Source: Micavibrio_C sp965231165 (lineage in GTDB: Bacteria > Pseudomonadota > Alphaproteobacteria > Micavibrionales > Micavibrionaceae). Taken from it: DNA of 64,000 nucleotides. The notes under the pieces were generated by a model that was not told the DNA's origin, searched no databases, and saw only the letters and a program-made list of their open reading frames with translations. Made by a program: the position numbers and the translations under genes. Location of the stretch: positions 1,798,001 to 1,862,000 of the forward strand of contig OZ246421.1 of assembly GCA_965231165.1 (NCBI GenBank), written 5' to 3'. Within the stretch, counting starts at the first letter, position 1; every line of letters begins with the position of its first letter. Shown here piece by piece: positions 51,425 to 60,217 of this stretch.

Positions 51425-52048
51425 ATGAAAAAACAGTCCTTCTTCCTGCTGGTTGCCAGCCTTGTTCTTATTCTCGCCGCCGTGATCGCGTTTACGCTGA
51501 TGCCGGATTCAAAATCATCAGCGCCCGCAGAACCGGCAATCAAAAAGACGGCTGGTATCGAAGGGTTGGGCGGACCGTGGACACTGACAGATTTCAACGG
51601 CAAACAAGTCAGCGACAAGGATTTCACCGGAACCTATCGCCTGATGTTTTTCGGCTTTACCTATTGCCCTGATGTCTGCCCTACGGAACTCAAACGCCTG
51701 AGTCTGGTGCTTGAGGGGCTGGGCGATGATGCCGCAAAGATCAAACCGCTTTTCGTGACCGTTGATCCCGCCCGCGATACACCCGAAGTTTTAAAAGAAT
51801 ATCTGGGACGCTTTGATGAGCGTTTTATCGGACTGACCGGCACCGTGCCGCAAATTGAACATATGGAAAAAATATTCAAGGTCTATTCCGCCAAGGCCGA
51901 AGACCCTGAACATACCGAATATATGGTCAACCATTCGGCGCTGGTTTACCTGATCGGGCCCGATGACAAGGTACTGCATCTTTTCCATAGCGGTGATACG
52001 CCGCCACAGATGATCGACCTGATCCGGCAGGAACTGACACAGCATTAG
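51425..52048 (+). CDS. SCO1/SenC family copper-binding protein
   Basis: A 207-residue membrane-anchored periplasmic protein with a thioredoxin-like fold. After one N-terminal helix (~6-24), the copper site shows CPDVC (Cys81, Cys85) and His170 in VNHSALVYL. SCO proteins deliver copper to the CuA site of cytochrome c oxidase. The ATG at 51425 gives a proper anchor; the ribosome site is weak. No oxidase genes are adjacent. Confidence 0.94.
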   Translation: MKKQSFFLLVASLVLILAAVIAFTLMPDSKSSAPAEPAIKKTAGIEGLGGPWTLTDFNGKQVSDKDFTGTYRLMFFGFTYCPDVCPTELKRLSLVLEGLGDDAAKIKPLFVTVDPARDTPEVLKEYLGRFDERFIGLTGTVPQIEHMEKIFKVYSAKAEDPEHTEYMVNHSALVYLIGPDDKVLHLFHSGDTPPQMIDLIRQELTQH

Positions 52049-52195
52049 ACACCTGTTTTCAGAACGCATCCATGTGTATGCTTTGCCGTGATTTTTCTGC
52101 GTTGCGGGAACCTTTGGGTATTTAGCCGTACACCATTTGCGCCTAGAATGAATTCAAGATTCTTTGCGATCAAAAAATGTACAGGAGGTTTCCCC

Positions 52196-53479
52196 ATGAC
52201 ATCATTCTCTTTCAAAAGAACCCTGCTGATGGCCACAGTCGCTATCGTCGTTTCAGGTAGCGCGCACAGGGCTGATGCTGCCGGGTTCTATATTCAGGAA
52301 CAATCCGTGCAGGGTTTGGGGGCCGCTTTCTCCGGTTCTGCTTCCAACCTGCATGACCCCAGCACGATCTATTTCAACCCGGCAGGCATGTCACAACTGA
52401 GTGGTACGCAAATGCAGGCAGGCGCCCACCTGCTTGTGCCCACATCCAAAATCAATGATCGTGGCACAACTGCCCCGGCCACCGCCACGCTGGGCGGTAA
52501 AAGCGGCAACCCCTATGATCCGACACCCGTGCCCAATGGATTTATCTCTGCCGAACTGGGGCATGGTTTCTGGGGCGGCATCGGTATCACCGCGCCGTTT
52601 GGCCTGGCCAATGAATACAAAAACGGCTGGTTTGGACGTTTTGATTCAACCAAGACGGAGCTGACCGTCATCGACGTACAGCCGACCATCGCCTACAAAA
52701 TCAATGACATGATTTCCATCGGCGCAGGTGTGAACTTCCAGCATTCCGATGCCGACCTGCAAAACAAAGTGATGCTGGGTGCCGCGACCGAGGGCACCAG
52801 CCGCCTGACCGGTGATGACTGGGGCTATGGCTATTCCTTTGGCATTCAGATCAAACCGATTGAAAGCACCACTATCGGCCTGAATTATAAATCCGAAGTC
52901 CATCATCATCTGGATGGGCAAATCCGTGTGACCAACGATGCCACAGGTGCGATTGTCGGTGCCGGCACCACCAGTACGCCGGGAACGGCCAAACTGACCA
53001 CCCCCGATCATCTCACGCTGGGCATTTCACACAAAGTGAATGACCGCTGGACGGTGCAGGGCCAGGCGACATGGTTTGGCTGGAACAATTTCGATAACAT
53101 CACGGCCATCCGCGACAGCGGTGCGCAAGCTTCCCGCGTTGACCAGAACTATCAGACGACCTGGGCGTTCGCCGCCGGTGCAGAATATGCCTATAGCGAT
53201 GCATGGACATTCCGCGGCGGTGTGCAGTTCGATGAAACACCGACGACCGATCTGTACCGCACCAGCCGTACCCCTGATGGCGACCGCACATGGCTGTCTC
53301 TGGGCGCCACCTATAATGTTACCCCGGCATGGGATGTTGATATGGCGGCCACATATATCTTTATCAAGGATGAGGACATCAATCTGACACGCGCCACCGC
53401 TACCGGTAATGCGGTGATCCGCGGTGAAACCGAGGGCAGCGTCGGCATTCTGGCGCTGGCGGCAACATATAAATTCTAG
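52196..53479 (+). CDS. FadL/OmpP1-family outer-membrane channel
   Basis: A 427-residue beta-barrel protein for uptake of hydrophobic compounds such as long-chain fatty acids. A perfect AGGAGG lies 8 bases before the ATG at 52196. A signal peptide covers ~1-29. The N-terminal plug has GFYIQEQSVQGLGAAFSGSASNLHDPSTIYFNPAGMSQL, the family hallmark (the NPAGM motif). It ends in Phe (TYKF), as barrel proteins do. A fatty-acid oxidation cluster lies ~5 kb further on, which fits the substrate. Confidence 0.95.
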   Translation: MTSFSFKRTLLMATVAIVVSGSAHRADAAGFYIQEQSVQGLGAAFSGSASNLHDPSTIYFNPAGMSQLSGTQMQAGAHLLVPTSKINDRGTTAPATATLGGKSGNPYDPTPVPNGFISAELGHGFWGGIGITAPFGLANEYKNGWFGRFDSTKTELTVIDVQPTIAYKINDMISIGAGVNFQHSDADLQNKVMLGAATEGTSRLTGDDWGYGYSFGIQIKPIESTTIGLNYKSEVHHHLDGQIRVTNDATGAIVGAGTTSTPGTAKLTTPDHLTLGISHKVNDRWTVQGQATWFGWNNFDNITAIRDSGAQASRVDQNYQTTWAFAAGAEYAYSDAWTFRGGVQFDETPTTDLYRTSRTPDGDRTWLSLGATYNVTPAWDVDMAATYIFIKDEDINLTRATATGNAVIRGETEGSVGILALAATYKF

Positions 53480-53497
53480 AAGGCATTCTTCTTCTGC

Positions 53498-53527
53498 AAA
53501 ACACCCGCAAGAAATTGCGGGTGTTTT
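53498..53527. terminator. Bidirectional terminator with GAAA tetraloop
   Basis: AAAACACCCGCAA (53498-53510), loop GAAA, TTGCGGGTGTTTT (53515-53527), between the FadL gene and the minus-strand thioesterase. Confidence 0.9.
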
Positions 53528-53528
53528 C

Positions 53529-54089
53529 TTATGCGGCGTATGCAGTCACGGCTTTCAGGTGTTCCTCGGCGGCCTGCCATTCGCGGATATGTTCGGGCAT
53601 GAGCGGGCTTTCAGCAGACATGTTGAGCGCGTTGAGAATTTCAATCGTCGGCACGGTCTGTTTCTTTTCACTGCGATAAAAACTGCCCTTAACGATGCCG
53701 ATAGCCGCGACAGCGCCATCCTTGTTACTGCCGCGAATGATAAAACGCTGCTCCATATAAACCCATTTTTCGTCCCAGCAAACGACACGGGTTTCGAGTG
53801 TGTATTTCTGGAACGGATTAAGCGGCAAGCGCCAGCGCATCTGGGCCGCCGATAAAACCGGCATTGCTTTTTGCCTTATCATATATTCCAGGATGCCGCT
53901 GCGTAGCACCAGATCGAAACGCCCGAGATCCATGATCGTCAGGTAACGCCCGTTATTCATGTGAATATTGGTGTCGAGATCATTCGGCAGAACGCGGAAA
54001 TCAACCGTCGCCACATCCAGAATATCGGTAATGCGGGGGCGAAAGAATGACAGCAGATAAACCCAGAGGGTGCGGAAAAACAGGCTCAT
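53529..54089 (-). CDS. Acyl-CoA thioesterase-like protein (4HBT hotdog fold)
   Basis: A 186-residue hotdog-fold protein. The conserved LPNDLDTNIHMNNGRYLTIMDLGRFDLVLRSG is the THEM6/4-hydroxybenzoyl-CoA thioesterase-like pattern with an Asp and Asn-rich loop. Residues LWVYLLSFF near the N-terminus are hydrophobic and could anchor it. It may cleave acyl-CoA thioesters. It is followed by an SCP2-domain gene 48 bp away on the same strand, in a lipid-related setting. Confidence 0.87.
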   Translation of the reverse strand: MSLFFRTLWVYLLSFFRPRITDILDVATVDFRVLPNDLDTNIHMNNGRYLTIMDLGRFDLVLRSGILEYMIRQKAMPVLSAAQMRWRLPLNPFQKYTLETRVVCWDEKWVYMEQRFIIRGSNKDGAVAAIGIVKGSFYRSEKKQTVPTIEILNALNMSAESPLMPEHIREWQAAEEHLKAVTAYAA

Positions 54090-54137
54090 ATCAATGAGGT
54101 ATAGCGGTCATAGCATCCTGTCCAGAGGCAAAAAATC

Positions 54138-54440
54138 TTAATCTTCCAGGATTGCATTGAGCTTCATCGCCAGACCCATTGAGCCGCGCACCTTCATCTT
54201 GCCCATCATAAAGGCAAGGCTGGGATCCTGTCGGCCTTCGAGGATGGCCTCGAAGGTTTCCAGCTTGCATTCAAAGGTGGTATCGGCGTCGCCGTCTTCA
54301 TCGCTGATGACCGGCGGCGACTGCGTCGCATCGACATAGATGCGGCCTTCATCACCGAAATCAAATTTGACTTTGGCGGTCAGTCCGCTGGCGCGGGACA
54401 TCTTGGAACGGATTTTTTCGGTGACTGATTCGATGCTCAT
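54138..54440 (-). CDS. SCP2 sterol-carrier-domain protein
   Basis: A 100-residue single SCP2 domain, a small lipid-binding fold. Features are the amphipathic N-terminal helix MSIESVTEKIRSKM, VKFDFGDEGRIYVDA, DADTTFECKLETFEAILEGRQDPSLAFMMGKMKVRGSMGLAMKL. Such proteins bind lipids or acyl-CoA, probably in the cytoplasm. It overlaps the preceding gene by 4 bp. Confidence 0.93.
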   Translation of the reverse strand: MSIESVTEKIRSKMSRASGLTAKVKFDFGDEGRIYVDATQSPPVISDEDGDADTTFECKLETFEAILEGRQDPSLAFMMGKMKVRGSMGLAMKLNAILED

Positions 54441-55057
54441 GGATTTATTATATCACTGCTGCCCGCACGAAACCAACCGGCAATGCTGACGCGTTCGCGG
54501 GCGGGCGGCAGAACTTCGTGCGGCATGTCCTCGCTCATAAAACAGGCCAGCGTACCCGCGCGCGGCAAGACGCGGGCAACTTCCTTGTCCTGTTCGACAG
54601 GATCGTAAATCACCAGATGCCCGTGATCATCTTCCTGCCAGTCAGGCGTCAGATAGAGCACGGTGGAAACGATGCGGTTGCGCCTACCCTTAAACGAGTC
54701 GAGATGTTTTTTATAAAACCCGCCCGCCTGATAGCTGGCGAAATGCGCCTCATAAGAAGACAAGCCGAGGAAGAGCGCGTGGTTCAGTTGCTGGCGCAGC
54801 CGATCCATCAGCGAAAGTGCTGCCCCTTGGGCGGGAGATTCACCGTTCAGCCAGAAGGTCTGATCGGTGCGGATGTCCTGCGCCAGCATCCGGTCTCCCG
54901 CACGGCCAATGGCGGCCTGTTGCAACTGACCGTTTATTTCAAGATTCCGGAAATCATTAAGCAGACTCTGGCATAAGGGCGCTAACAAGAAATTTTCTTG
55001 CGCAAACCAGCCCTGCTGCACCAGTGCCCCTATCTGTCTTTCTTCAAGAACGCCCAT
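54437..55057 (-). CDS. 2-oxoglutarate/Fe(II)-dependent dioxygenase-like protein
   Basis: A 206-residue protein with the 2OG-oxygenase metal motif: HLDSF (His..Asp) in the YKKHLDSFKG stretch and a distal His in DMPHEVLPP, followed by an Arg in RERVSIAGWF that would bind 2-oxoglutarate. Members of this class hydroxylate prolines or other residues, often in ribosomal proteins. The substrate is open. The start is taken as ATG 55057, as an upstream TTG (55075) lacks a ribosome site. It overlaps the SCP2 gene (ATGA). Confidence 0.88.
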   Translation of the reverse strand: MGVLEERQIGALVQQGWFAQENFLLAPLCQSLLNDFRNLEINGQLQQAAIGRAGDRMLAQDIRTDQTFWLNGESPAQGAALSLMDRLRQQLNHALFLGLSSYEAHFASYQAGGFYKKHLDSFKGRRNRIVSTVLYLTPDWQEDDHGHLVIYDPVEQDKEVARVLPRAGTLACFMSEDMPHEVLPPARERVSIAGWFRAGSSDIINP

Positions 55058-55165
55058 ATCTGCACCGCAAAACAAAAAGTCATGATTCCATATTGTGACA
55101 CTGTGTCCTTTGCCATATAAAAGGTCAATAGCATCAATTCATATACAAAAACAGGGAACATCACG

Positions 55166-57841
55166 ATGACCAGCACCGCCATGAAAAACCGCCTCGACTA
55201 CAAAGCGCCGGATTTCTTTATCCGCCATGTCGATCTGGAATTCGATATTCGTGACGGTGAAACATTCGTGACCGCGACGATGAAGGTCGAGCGCAACGGC
55301 ACACACACAAATCCGCTGGTGCTGGATGGCCGCAAGCTTGACACGCTGGAAGTTGAAACGAATGGATGGGTACTGGCCGCGCATACAGGGTACCAGACCA
55401 CGGATGAAACATTGACGATCCCTACGTCCGATGACGATTTTATCCTGAAGACCAAAGTCAAAATCAAACCGGAAGACAATACGGCGCTAGCCGGACTTTA
55501 TAAATCGAACGGTATGTGGTGTACGCAATGCGAAGCACAGGATTTCCGCAACATCACCTGGTTCATCGACCGACCGGACAACATGGCGTCCTACAAGGTC
55601 AAGGTGATCGCCGATAAATCGGCACCGGTGCTGCTTTCCAACGGCAATCTGATCGATAAAGGGGACACGTCGGATGGCCGTCATTACACGGTGTGGGACG
55701 ACCCGGCGCCAAAACCCAGCTATCTATTTGCGCTGGTGGCGGGCGACCTCGATCATATCGAAGATAAATTCACCACGATGAGCGGGCGCGATGTGACATT
55801 GCGCATTTATGCCGAGTCAAAGGACAAGGACAAACTTGCTTTCGCAATGGATTCACTGAAACGTTCTTTCCGCTGGGATGAAGTGAATTATGGCCGTGAA
55901 TACGAGCTTGACCTGTTCAATGTCGTTGCGGTTGATTATTTCAACATGGGCGCGATGGAAAACCGCTCGCTTAATATCTTCAATACCGTTTATGTGCTGG
56001 CACATCCAAAAACACAGACAGATGCCGCTTTCGCCGGTGTGGAGGGCGTCATTGCGCATGAGTTCTTCCATCACTGGACAGGCAACAATGTCACCGTGCG
56101 CGACTGGCCGGAACTGACCCTGAAAGAAGGACTGACGGTTTTCCGCGATGAATCGTTCTCCGCCGATATGGGGTCGGCAGCGATCAACCGGATCGAGAAT
56201 GTGATAGGCTTACGTGCCGCGCAGTTCAAGGAAGATGCCGGACCGATGGCGCACCCGATCCGCCCGGACCAATATGAAAGCATCAATAATTTTTATACAG
56301 CCACCGTGTACCGTAAGGGCGCGCAAGTGATTGGCATGATCAAGACATTGATTGGCGATCAGAATTACAGAAAAGCCACAGATCTTTATTTCCAGCGCCA
56401 TACCGGACAGGCTGTCACTTGCGACGACTTCGTGCAGGCGATGGAAGATGCGTCGGGCTATGACATGAGCCAGTTCAAACTGTGGTATTCGCAGGCTGGC
56501 ACACCGGGCGTGGAAGCAAGCTGGCAGCATGATGCCGCGACAAACAAGTTGACGCTGACGCTGAAACAGACAGCACCCCTTAACTGCCCCGCCAACCAGC
56601 CTGTAGTCATTCCCGTACGATTCGGTATTGTTGGTCCACAGGGTGGCGATATCGCTCTGAATGCAAACGGCGACACCCAGACGGTCCTGGAATTGAACAG
56701 CGCGCAGCAGACATTTACATTTGCCAACGTGCCCGCCGGTTCCGTGCCGTCGATCCTGCGTGATTTTTCAGCGCCGGTGACTCTCAAAGCGCCCTATACC
56801 GACAATGAGCTGCGCCATTTGATGGTGCATGACAGCGACGGCTTTAATCAGTGGGACGCCGGACAGCAACTGGTCTTGAAAGAAATGCTGGCGCAGGTCG
56901 ATAAAGCCGAGACCGGCAAACCCATCGTCGTCAAGCCCGTGATCATCGACGCCCTACGCGACATGATCAACCGCCCCGGCATGGATAAAGAATTGCTGGC
57001 ACTGATGCTTTCCCTGCCTGGCTATAGCGCCTTAGCGCAGAAACGCCCCAGCATTAACCCGGAAGCTATTCTGGCTGTGGGAAAGGCCTTTACAACAGCG
57101 ATCCGCACAGAGCTGGCAGTGGAATTGATGACGCTCTATGCTGCCAATAACGTGAAAACGGCCTATAGCTATGATTTGCAATCGGTCGGCCGCCGCGCCC
57201 TCAAAAACACCGCCCTTTATTATCTTTGCGCCGATGAGACTGTGAAAGATCCCGTCATGGAAAATCTGGCGCTGGCACAGTACACCGGGGCCGATAACAT
57301 GACGGAGCGTAGTGCGGGCTTGCGGGCTTTGTTGCGTATGGACCATACATCGCCACCGGCAATGACGGCCCTGCATGACTATTACATGACCTTTAGAAAC
57401 GACAGCACCCCGCTGGACAACTGGTTCAGCATGAATGTGACTTACGCGGGCAAGGATGCGGTTAAAGCGGCAACTAATATCGTACAACACACGGACTTCC
57501 AGAATGCCAGCCCCAACCGTATCCGTGCGGTGATCGGCGGCGTGTCGGCAGCACCCGAGGCCTTCCACAACAAGGATGGCAGCGGCTATAACTATATCGC
57601 GCAGGAGATCATCAAGCTGGACACTCAAAACCCGCAAACAGCAGCACGTTTTGTCGATGTGCTGGCGGATTTCAGAAAATATCAGGAGCCGTGGCAGGGT
57701 CTGATGAAAGCGGCGCTGATTAGCGTCGCTTCGCAGCCGAAACTGTCCTCTGACGTTGATGATAAACTGAAGAAAATCCTCGTCGGCGATTATCCGGCGA
57801 AGGGTACGGGACCATCAGCGCCGACACCGACAGTGCCTTAA
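55166..57841 (+). CDS. pepN: Aminopeptidase N (M1 family)
   Basis: An 891-residue zinc aminopeptidase, the main cytoplasmic enzyme for broad N-terminal cleavage. The exopeptidase motif GAMENRSLN and the zinc motif HEFFH (His298, Glu299, His302) with a third Glu 18 residues after are present, in the same positions as in E. coli. Full-length domain set. The ATG follows AGGGAA. Terminator at 57848. Confidence 0.97.
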   Translation: MTSTAMKNRLDYKAPDFFIRHVDLEFDIRDGETFVTATMKVERNGTHTNPLVLDGRKLDTLEVETNGWVLAAHTGYQTTDETLTIPTSDDDFILKTKVKIKPEDNTALAGLYKSNGMWCTQCEAQDFRNITWFIDRPDNMASYKVKVIADKSAPVLLSNGNLIDKGDTSDGRHYTVWDDPAPKPSYLFALVAGDLDHIEDKFTTMSGRDVTLRIYAESKDKDKLAFAMDSLKRSFRWDEVNYGREYELDLFNVVAVDYFNMGAMENRSLNIFNTVYVLAHPKTQTDAAFAGVEGVIAHEFFHHWTGNNVTVRDWPELTLKEGLTVFRDESFSADMGSAAINRIENVIGLRAAQFKEDAGPMAHPIRPDQYESINNFYTATVYRKGAQVIGMIKTLIGDQNYRKATDLYFQRHTGQAVTCDDFVQAMEDASGYDMSQFKLWYSQAGTPGVEASWQHDAATNKLTLTLKQTAPLNCPANQPVVIPVRFGIVGPQGGDIALNANGDTQTVLELNSAQQTFTFANVPAGSVPSILRDFSAPVTLKAPYTDNELRHLMVHDSDGFNQWDAGQQLVLKEMLAQVDKAETGKPIVVKPVIIDALRDMINRPGMDKELLALMLSLPGYSALAQKRPSINPEAILAVGKAFTTAIRTELAVELMTLYAANNVKTAYSYDLQSVGRRALKNTALYYLCADETVKDPVMENLALAQYTGADNMTERSAGLRALLRMDHTSPPAMTALHDYYMTFRNDSTPLDNWFSMNVTYAGKDAVKAATNIVQHTDFQNASPNRIRAVIGGVSAAPEAFHNKDGSGYNYIAQEIIKLDTQNPQTAARFVDVLADFRKYQEPWQGLMKAALISVASQPKLSSDVDDKLKKILVGDYPAKGTGPSAPTPTVP

Positions 57842-57847
57842 TCAAAT

Positions 57848-57876
57848 AAAAACCCCGCCTTGCAGCGGGGTTTTTT
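57848..57876. terminator. Terminator between convergent pepN and acyl-CoA dehydrogenase
   Basis: AAAAACCCCGC (57848-57858), loop CTTGCA, GCGGGGTTTTT (57865-57875), active on both strands. Confidence 0.9.
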
Positions 57877-57881
57877 AATCT

Positions 57882-59684
57882 CTAGAAATTCGCGGCTTCG
57901 AGTTCCATCAGGTTATCGGCCCCGGCCATGGCCTTCCTGAAATGCGCCTCGGTATCGGGCAGCATGCGGGCGAAGTAGAAACGTGCGGTTTTGACCTTGC
58001 TGTCATAGAATTCATCGCGGCCACCTGTTCCTGCTTCGAGTTTTTCGAGGGCAGCTTTAGCCATCAGCGCCCACATGTAACCCACCGCCACCAGCGCAAA
58101 CATGCGCAGATAATCGCTGGAGGCCGCCCCCGCTTCATTCGGGTCTTTTAAGCCCTTCATCGCGACGCTGGTGGTCAGTTGCTGCAGTTTGGCTACAGAC
58201 TTTGCCAGCGGGAAGATGAATTCCTGCATTTTTGGATCGTTCTGGTGGGCGTCAATAAACGCCGTCACCGGATGGAAGAAACGGCGCAGCAGGCGACCAT
58301 AACCTTCGCCCATTTTACGTCCGACGAGGTCGAGCGCCTGAATGCCGTTGGTGCCTTCGTATATCATCGCGATGCGGGCATCGCGCGTATATTGCTCGAC
58401 GCCGTAATCCCAGATATAGCCATGACCGCCATGTACCTGCATCGCCAGACTGGCGACTTCGAAGCCCATATCGGTCTGGTAGGACTTAATGATCGGCGTC
58501 ATCAACGCGACGAGATCATCAGCGGCGGCGCGAACGCCTGCGTCCGGATGCTTGTGCGCCACATCAAGATGGTAACCAACCCAATAGGACAACGCCCGCG
58601 AACCTTCGGTGAAAGCTTTCGAGGTCAGCAGCATACGGCGCACATCGGGGTGGACGATGATCGGGTCTGCCGGTTTATCCGGCGCTTTCGTGCCGTCGAG
58701 GGCGCGCATCTGCAAGCGATCTTTAGCGTAGTTCAAACCATTCTGCATCGCGACTTCGGCGATGCCGAGCCCCTGCATCGCCACGCCGAGGCGGGCCGCA
58801 TTCATCATAGTGAACATGGCGCGCAGACCCTTATGCGGTTCACCCACCAGCCAGCCTTGCGCATTATCGAAGTTCATCACGCAGGTCGAAGAAGCCTTGA
58901 TGCCCATTTTATGTTCGATAGAGCCGCACATCGCGCCGTTGCGCGCACCGGATTTGATCTGGCCGTTTTCTTCCTTAGGCATGAATTTGGGAACAACGAA
59001 GAGTGAGATGCCGCGTGACCCCTCCGGCGCATCGGGCAGTTTCGCCAGCACCAGATGGATGATGTTATCGGTCAGGTCATGTTCGCCTGCTGAGATGAAA
59101 ATCTTGGTGCCGCTGATTTTGTAAGACCCATCGCCGTTCGGGACCGCCTTGGTTTTGATCAGGCCGAGATCGGTGCCGCAATGCGGTTCGGTCAGACACA
59201 TGGTGCCCGACCATTCACCGGTGGTGAATTTTGGCAGATATAAATCTTTTTGTTCCTGCGTACCATGCAGATGGATGGCGCGATATGCGCCCTCGGTTAA
59301 ACCCGGATACATGCCGAACGCCATGTTGGCCGAACAGATCATTTCCTGCAGCACGCAATTAACCATGTGGGGCATGCCCATGCCGCCATATTGCGGATCG
59401 GCACCCAGACCCGGCCAGCCGCCATCGCAGAATATTTTATAAGCTTCCTTGAAACCCTTGGGTGTGCGCACGACGCCGTTTTCGTAGTGACAACCTTCGG
59501 CGTCACCGCTCTGGTTTAAGGGGAACAATACCTGTTCACAAACTTTGGCCCCTTCTTCGATAATCTGGTCGATCAGGTCGGGCGTGGCCTCTTCGTACCC
59601 CGGTAATTTCGACAATGCCGCCGCATCCAGCACTTCATGCAGGACGAAACGGATATTTTCGAGGGGGGTCTTATAGGATGGCAT
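57882..59684 (-). CDS. Acyl-CoA dehydrogenase (long-form, ~600 residues)
   Basis: A 600-residue FAD enzyme that makes trans-2-enoyl-CoA in beta-oxidation. Signatures: TMCLTEPHCGTDLGLIKTKA (FAD loop), QVHGGHGYIWDYGVEQYTRDARIAMIYEGTNGIQALDLVGRK (catalytic Glu in YEGTNG). Length and C-terminal extension fit the family of long dehydrogenases with a 4-domain layout. It is separated by a candidate small RNA from the FadB-type operon on the same strand. Chain-length specificity is not predictable here. Confidence 0.95.
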   Translation of the reverse strand: MPSYKTPLENIRFVLHEVLDAAALSKLPGYEEATPDLIDQIIEEGAKVCEQVLFPLNQSGDAEGCHYENGVVRTPKGFKEAYKIFCDGGWPGLGADPQYGGMGMPHMVNCVLQEMICSANMAFGMYPGLTEGAYRAIHLHGTQEQKDLYLPKFTTGEWSGTMCLTEPHCGTDLGLIKTKAVPNGDGSYKISGTKIFISAGEHDLTDNIIHLVLAKLPDAPEGSRGISLFVVPKFMPKEENGQIKSGARNGAMCGSIEHKMGIKASSTCVMNFDNAQGWLVGEPHKGLRAMFTMMNAARLGVAMQGLGIAEVAMQNGLNYAKDRLQMRALDGTKAPDKPADPIIVHPDVRRMLLTSKAFTEGSRALSYWVGYHLDVAHKHPDAGVRAAADDLVALMTPIIKSYQTDMGFEVASLAMQVHGGHGYIWDYGVEQYTRDARIAMIYEGTNGIQALDLVGRKMGEGYGRLLRRFFHPVTAFIDAHQNDPKMQEFIFPLAKSVAKLQQLTTSVAMKGLKDPNEAGAASSDYLRMFALVAVGYMWALMAKAALEKLEAGTGGRDEFYDSKVKTARFYFARMLPDTEAHFRKAMAGADNLMELEAANF

Positions 59685-59839
59685 GTCAGTCGCTCCTTAA
59701 ACGTGAACCGGCAGTGTAAACATAGTGCAAAAACCTTAACAGAACGCACGTACAGGCAATTTTATTATTGAAAAACAATGGGTTAATTATAAGGTTTATC
59801 CCCTATCCCTAAGATAGGTATTTCTATCCCAAGGTACCA

Positions 59840-59868
59840 TTGCACTCAATATTAGAACATCATAATAT
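59840..59868 (+). promoter_or_regulatory. Candidate sigma-70 promoter for an intergenic RNA
   Basis: TTGCAC (59840-59845), 17-bp spacer, TAATAT (59863-59868), on the + strand. No coding sequence follows before the terminator at 59906. Confidence 0.5.
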
Positions 59869-59874
59869 GAAGAT

Positions 59875-59950
59875 ATAAGCGTAATTACTGTCTCTCCGAA
59901 ATAGTCAGGCACGGACCTACCCCCTTCCAGGTCCGTGCCTGTCTTTTTTT
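59875..59950 (+). ncRNA. Candidate small non-coding RNA
   Basis: About 75 nt from the predicted start to a strong terminator: CAGGCACGGACCT (59906-59918) pairs with AGGTCCGTGCCTG (59929-59941), 13 bp, then TCTTTTTTT. No ORF is visible. The orientation is against both neighbours (both minus strand), so neither gene's terminator explains it. The T-run overlaps the stop codon of the small protein gene, giving tail-to-tail contact with that message. Confidence 0.5.
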
Positions 59951-60194
59951 ATTTGTCGTCGATCATCGCCTTGAGGTTGTCGGCTATCCGTCCTTTATCA
60001 AAGCTTTTGATCTTGTCTTCGGCCTGTTTTAGCGGAGAGGCGTCTTTCTCGCGCAGGATGGCCGCCATCTGTTGAATGGTATCGTCGCCGAGGCGTTCAC
60101 GGGCACCGCGCATATTTTCAAGCGCCTGCGCCCGCAGATCGGCTGATTTCTGTGCTTTGGCGGCTTCCTTTTTCTTTTTGAAAAAATCGAACAT
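59949..60194 (-). CDS. Small charged helical protein
   Basis: An 81-residue protein starting MFDFFKKKKEAAKAQKSADL; GGAG lies ~9 bases before the ATG at 60194. It is very rich in Lys, Ala, Asp and Glu with no signal peptide and a helical pattern through ALENMRGARERLGDDTIQQMAAIL. Not assigned to a family. It follows the FadB-type gene by 23 bp, so likely part of that operon. Confidence 0.72.
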   Translation of the reverse strand: MFDFFKKKKEAAKAQKSADLRAQALENMRGARERLGDDTIQQMAAILREKDASPLKQAEDKIKSFDKGRIADNLKAMIDDK

Positions 60195-60217
60195 GGCTTT
60201 TAACTCCACATATCCAT

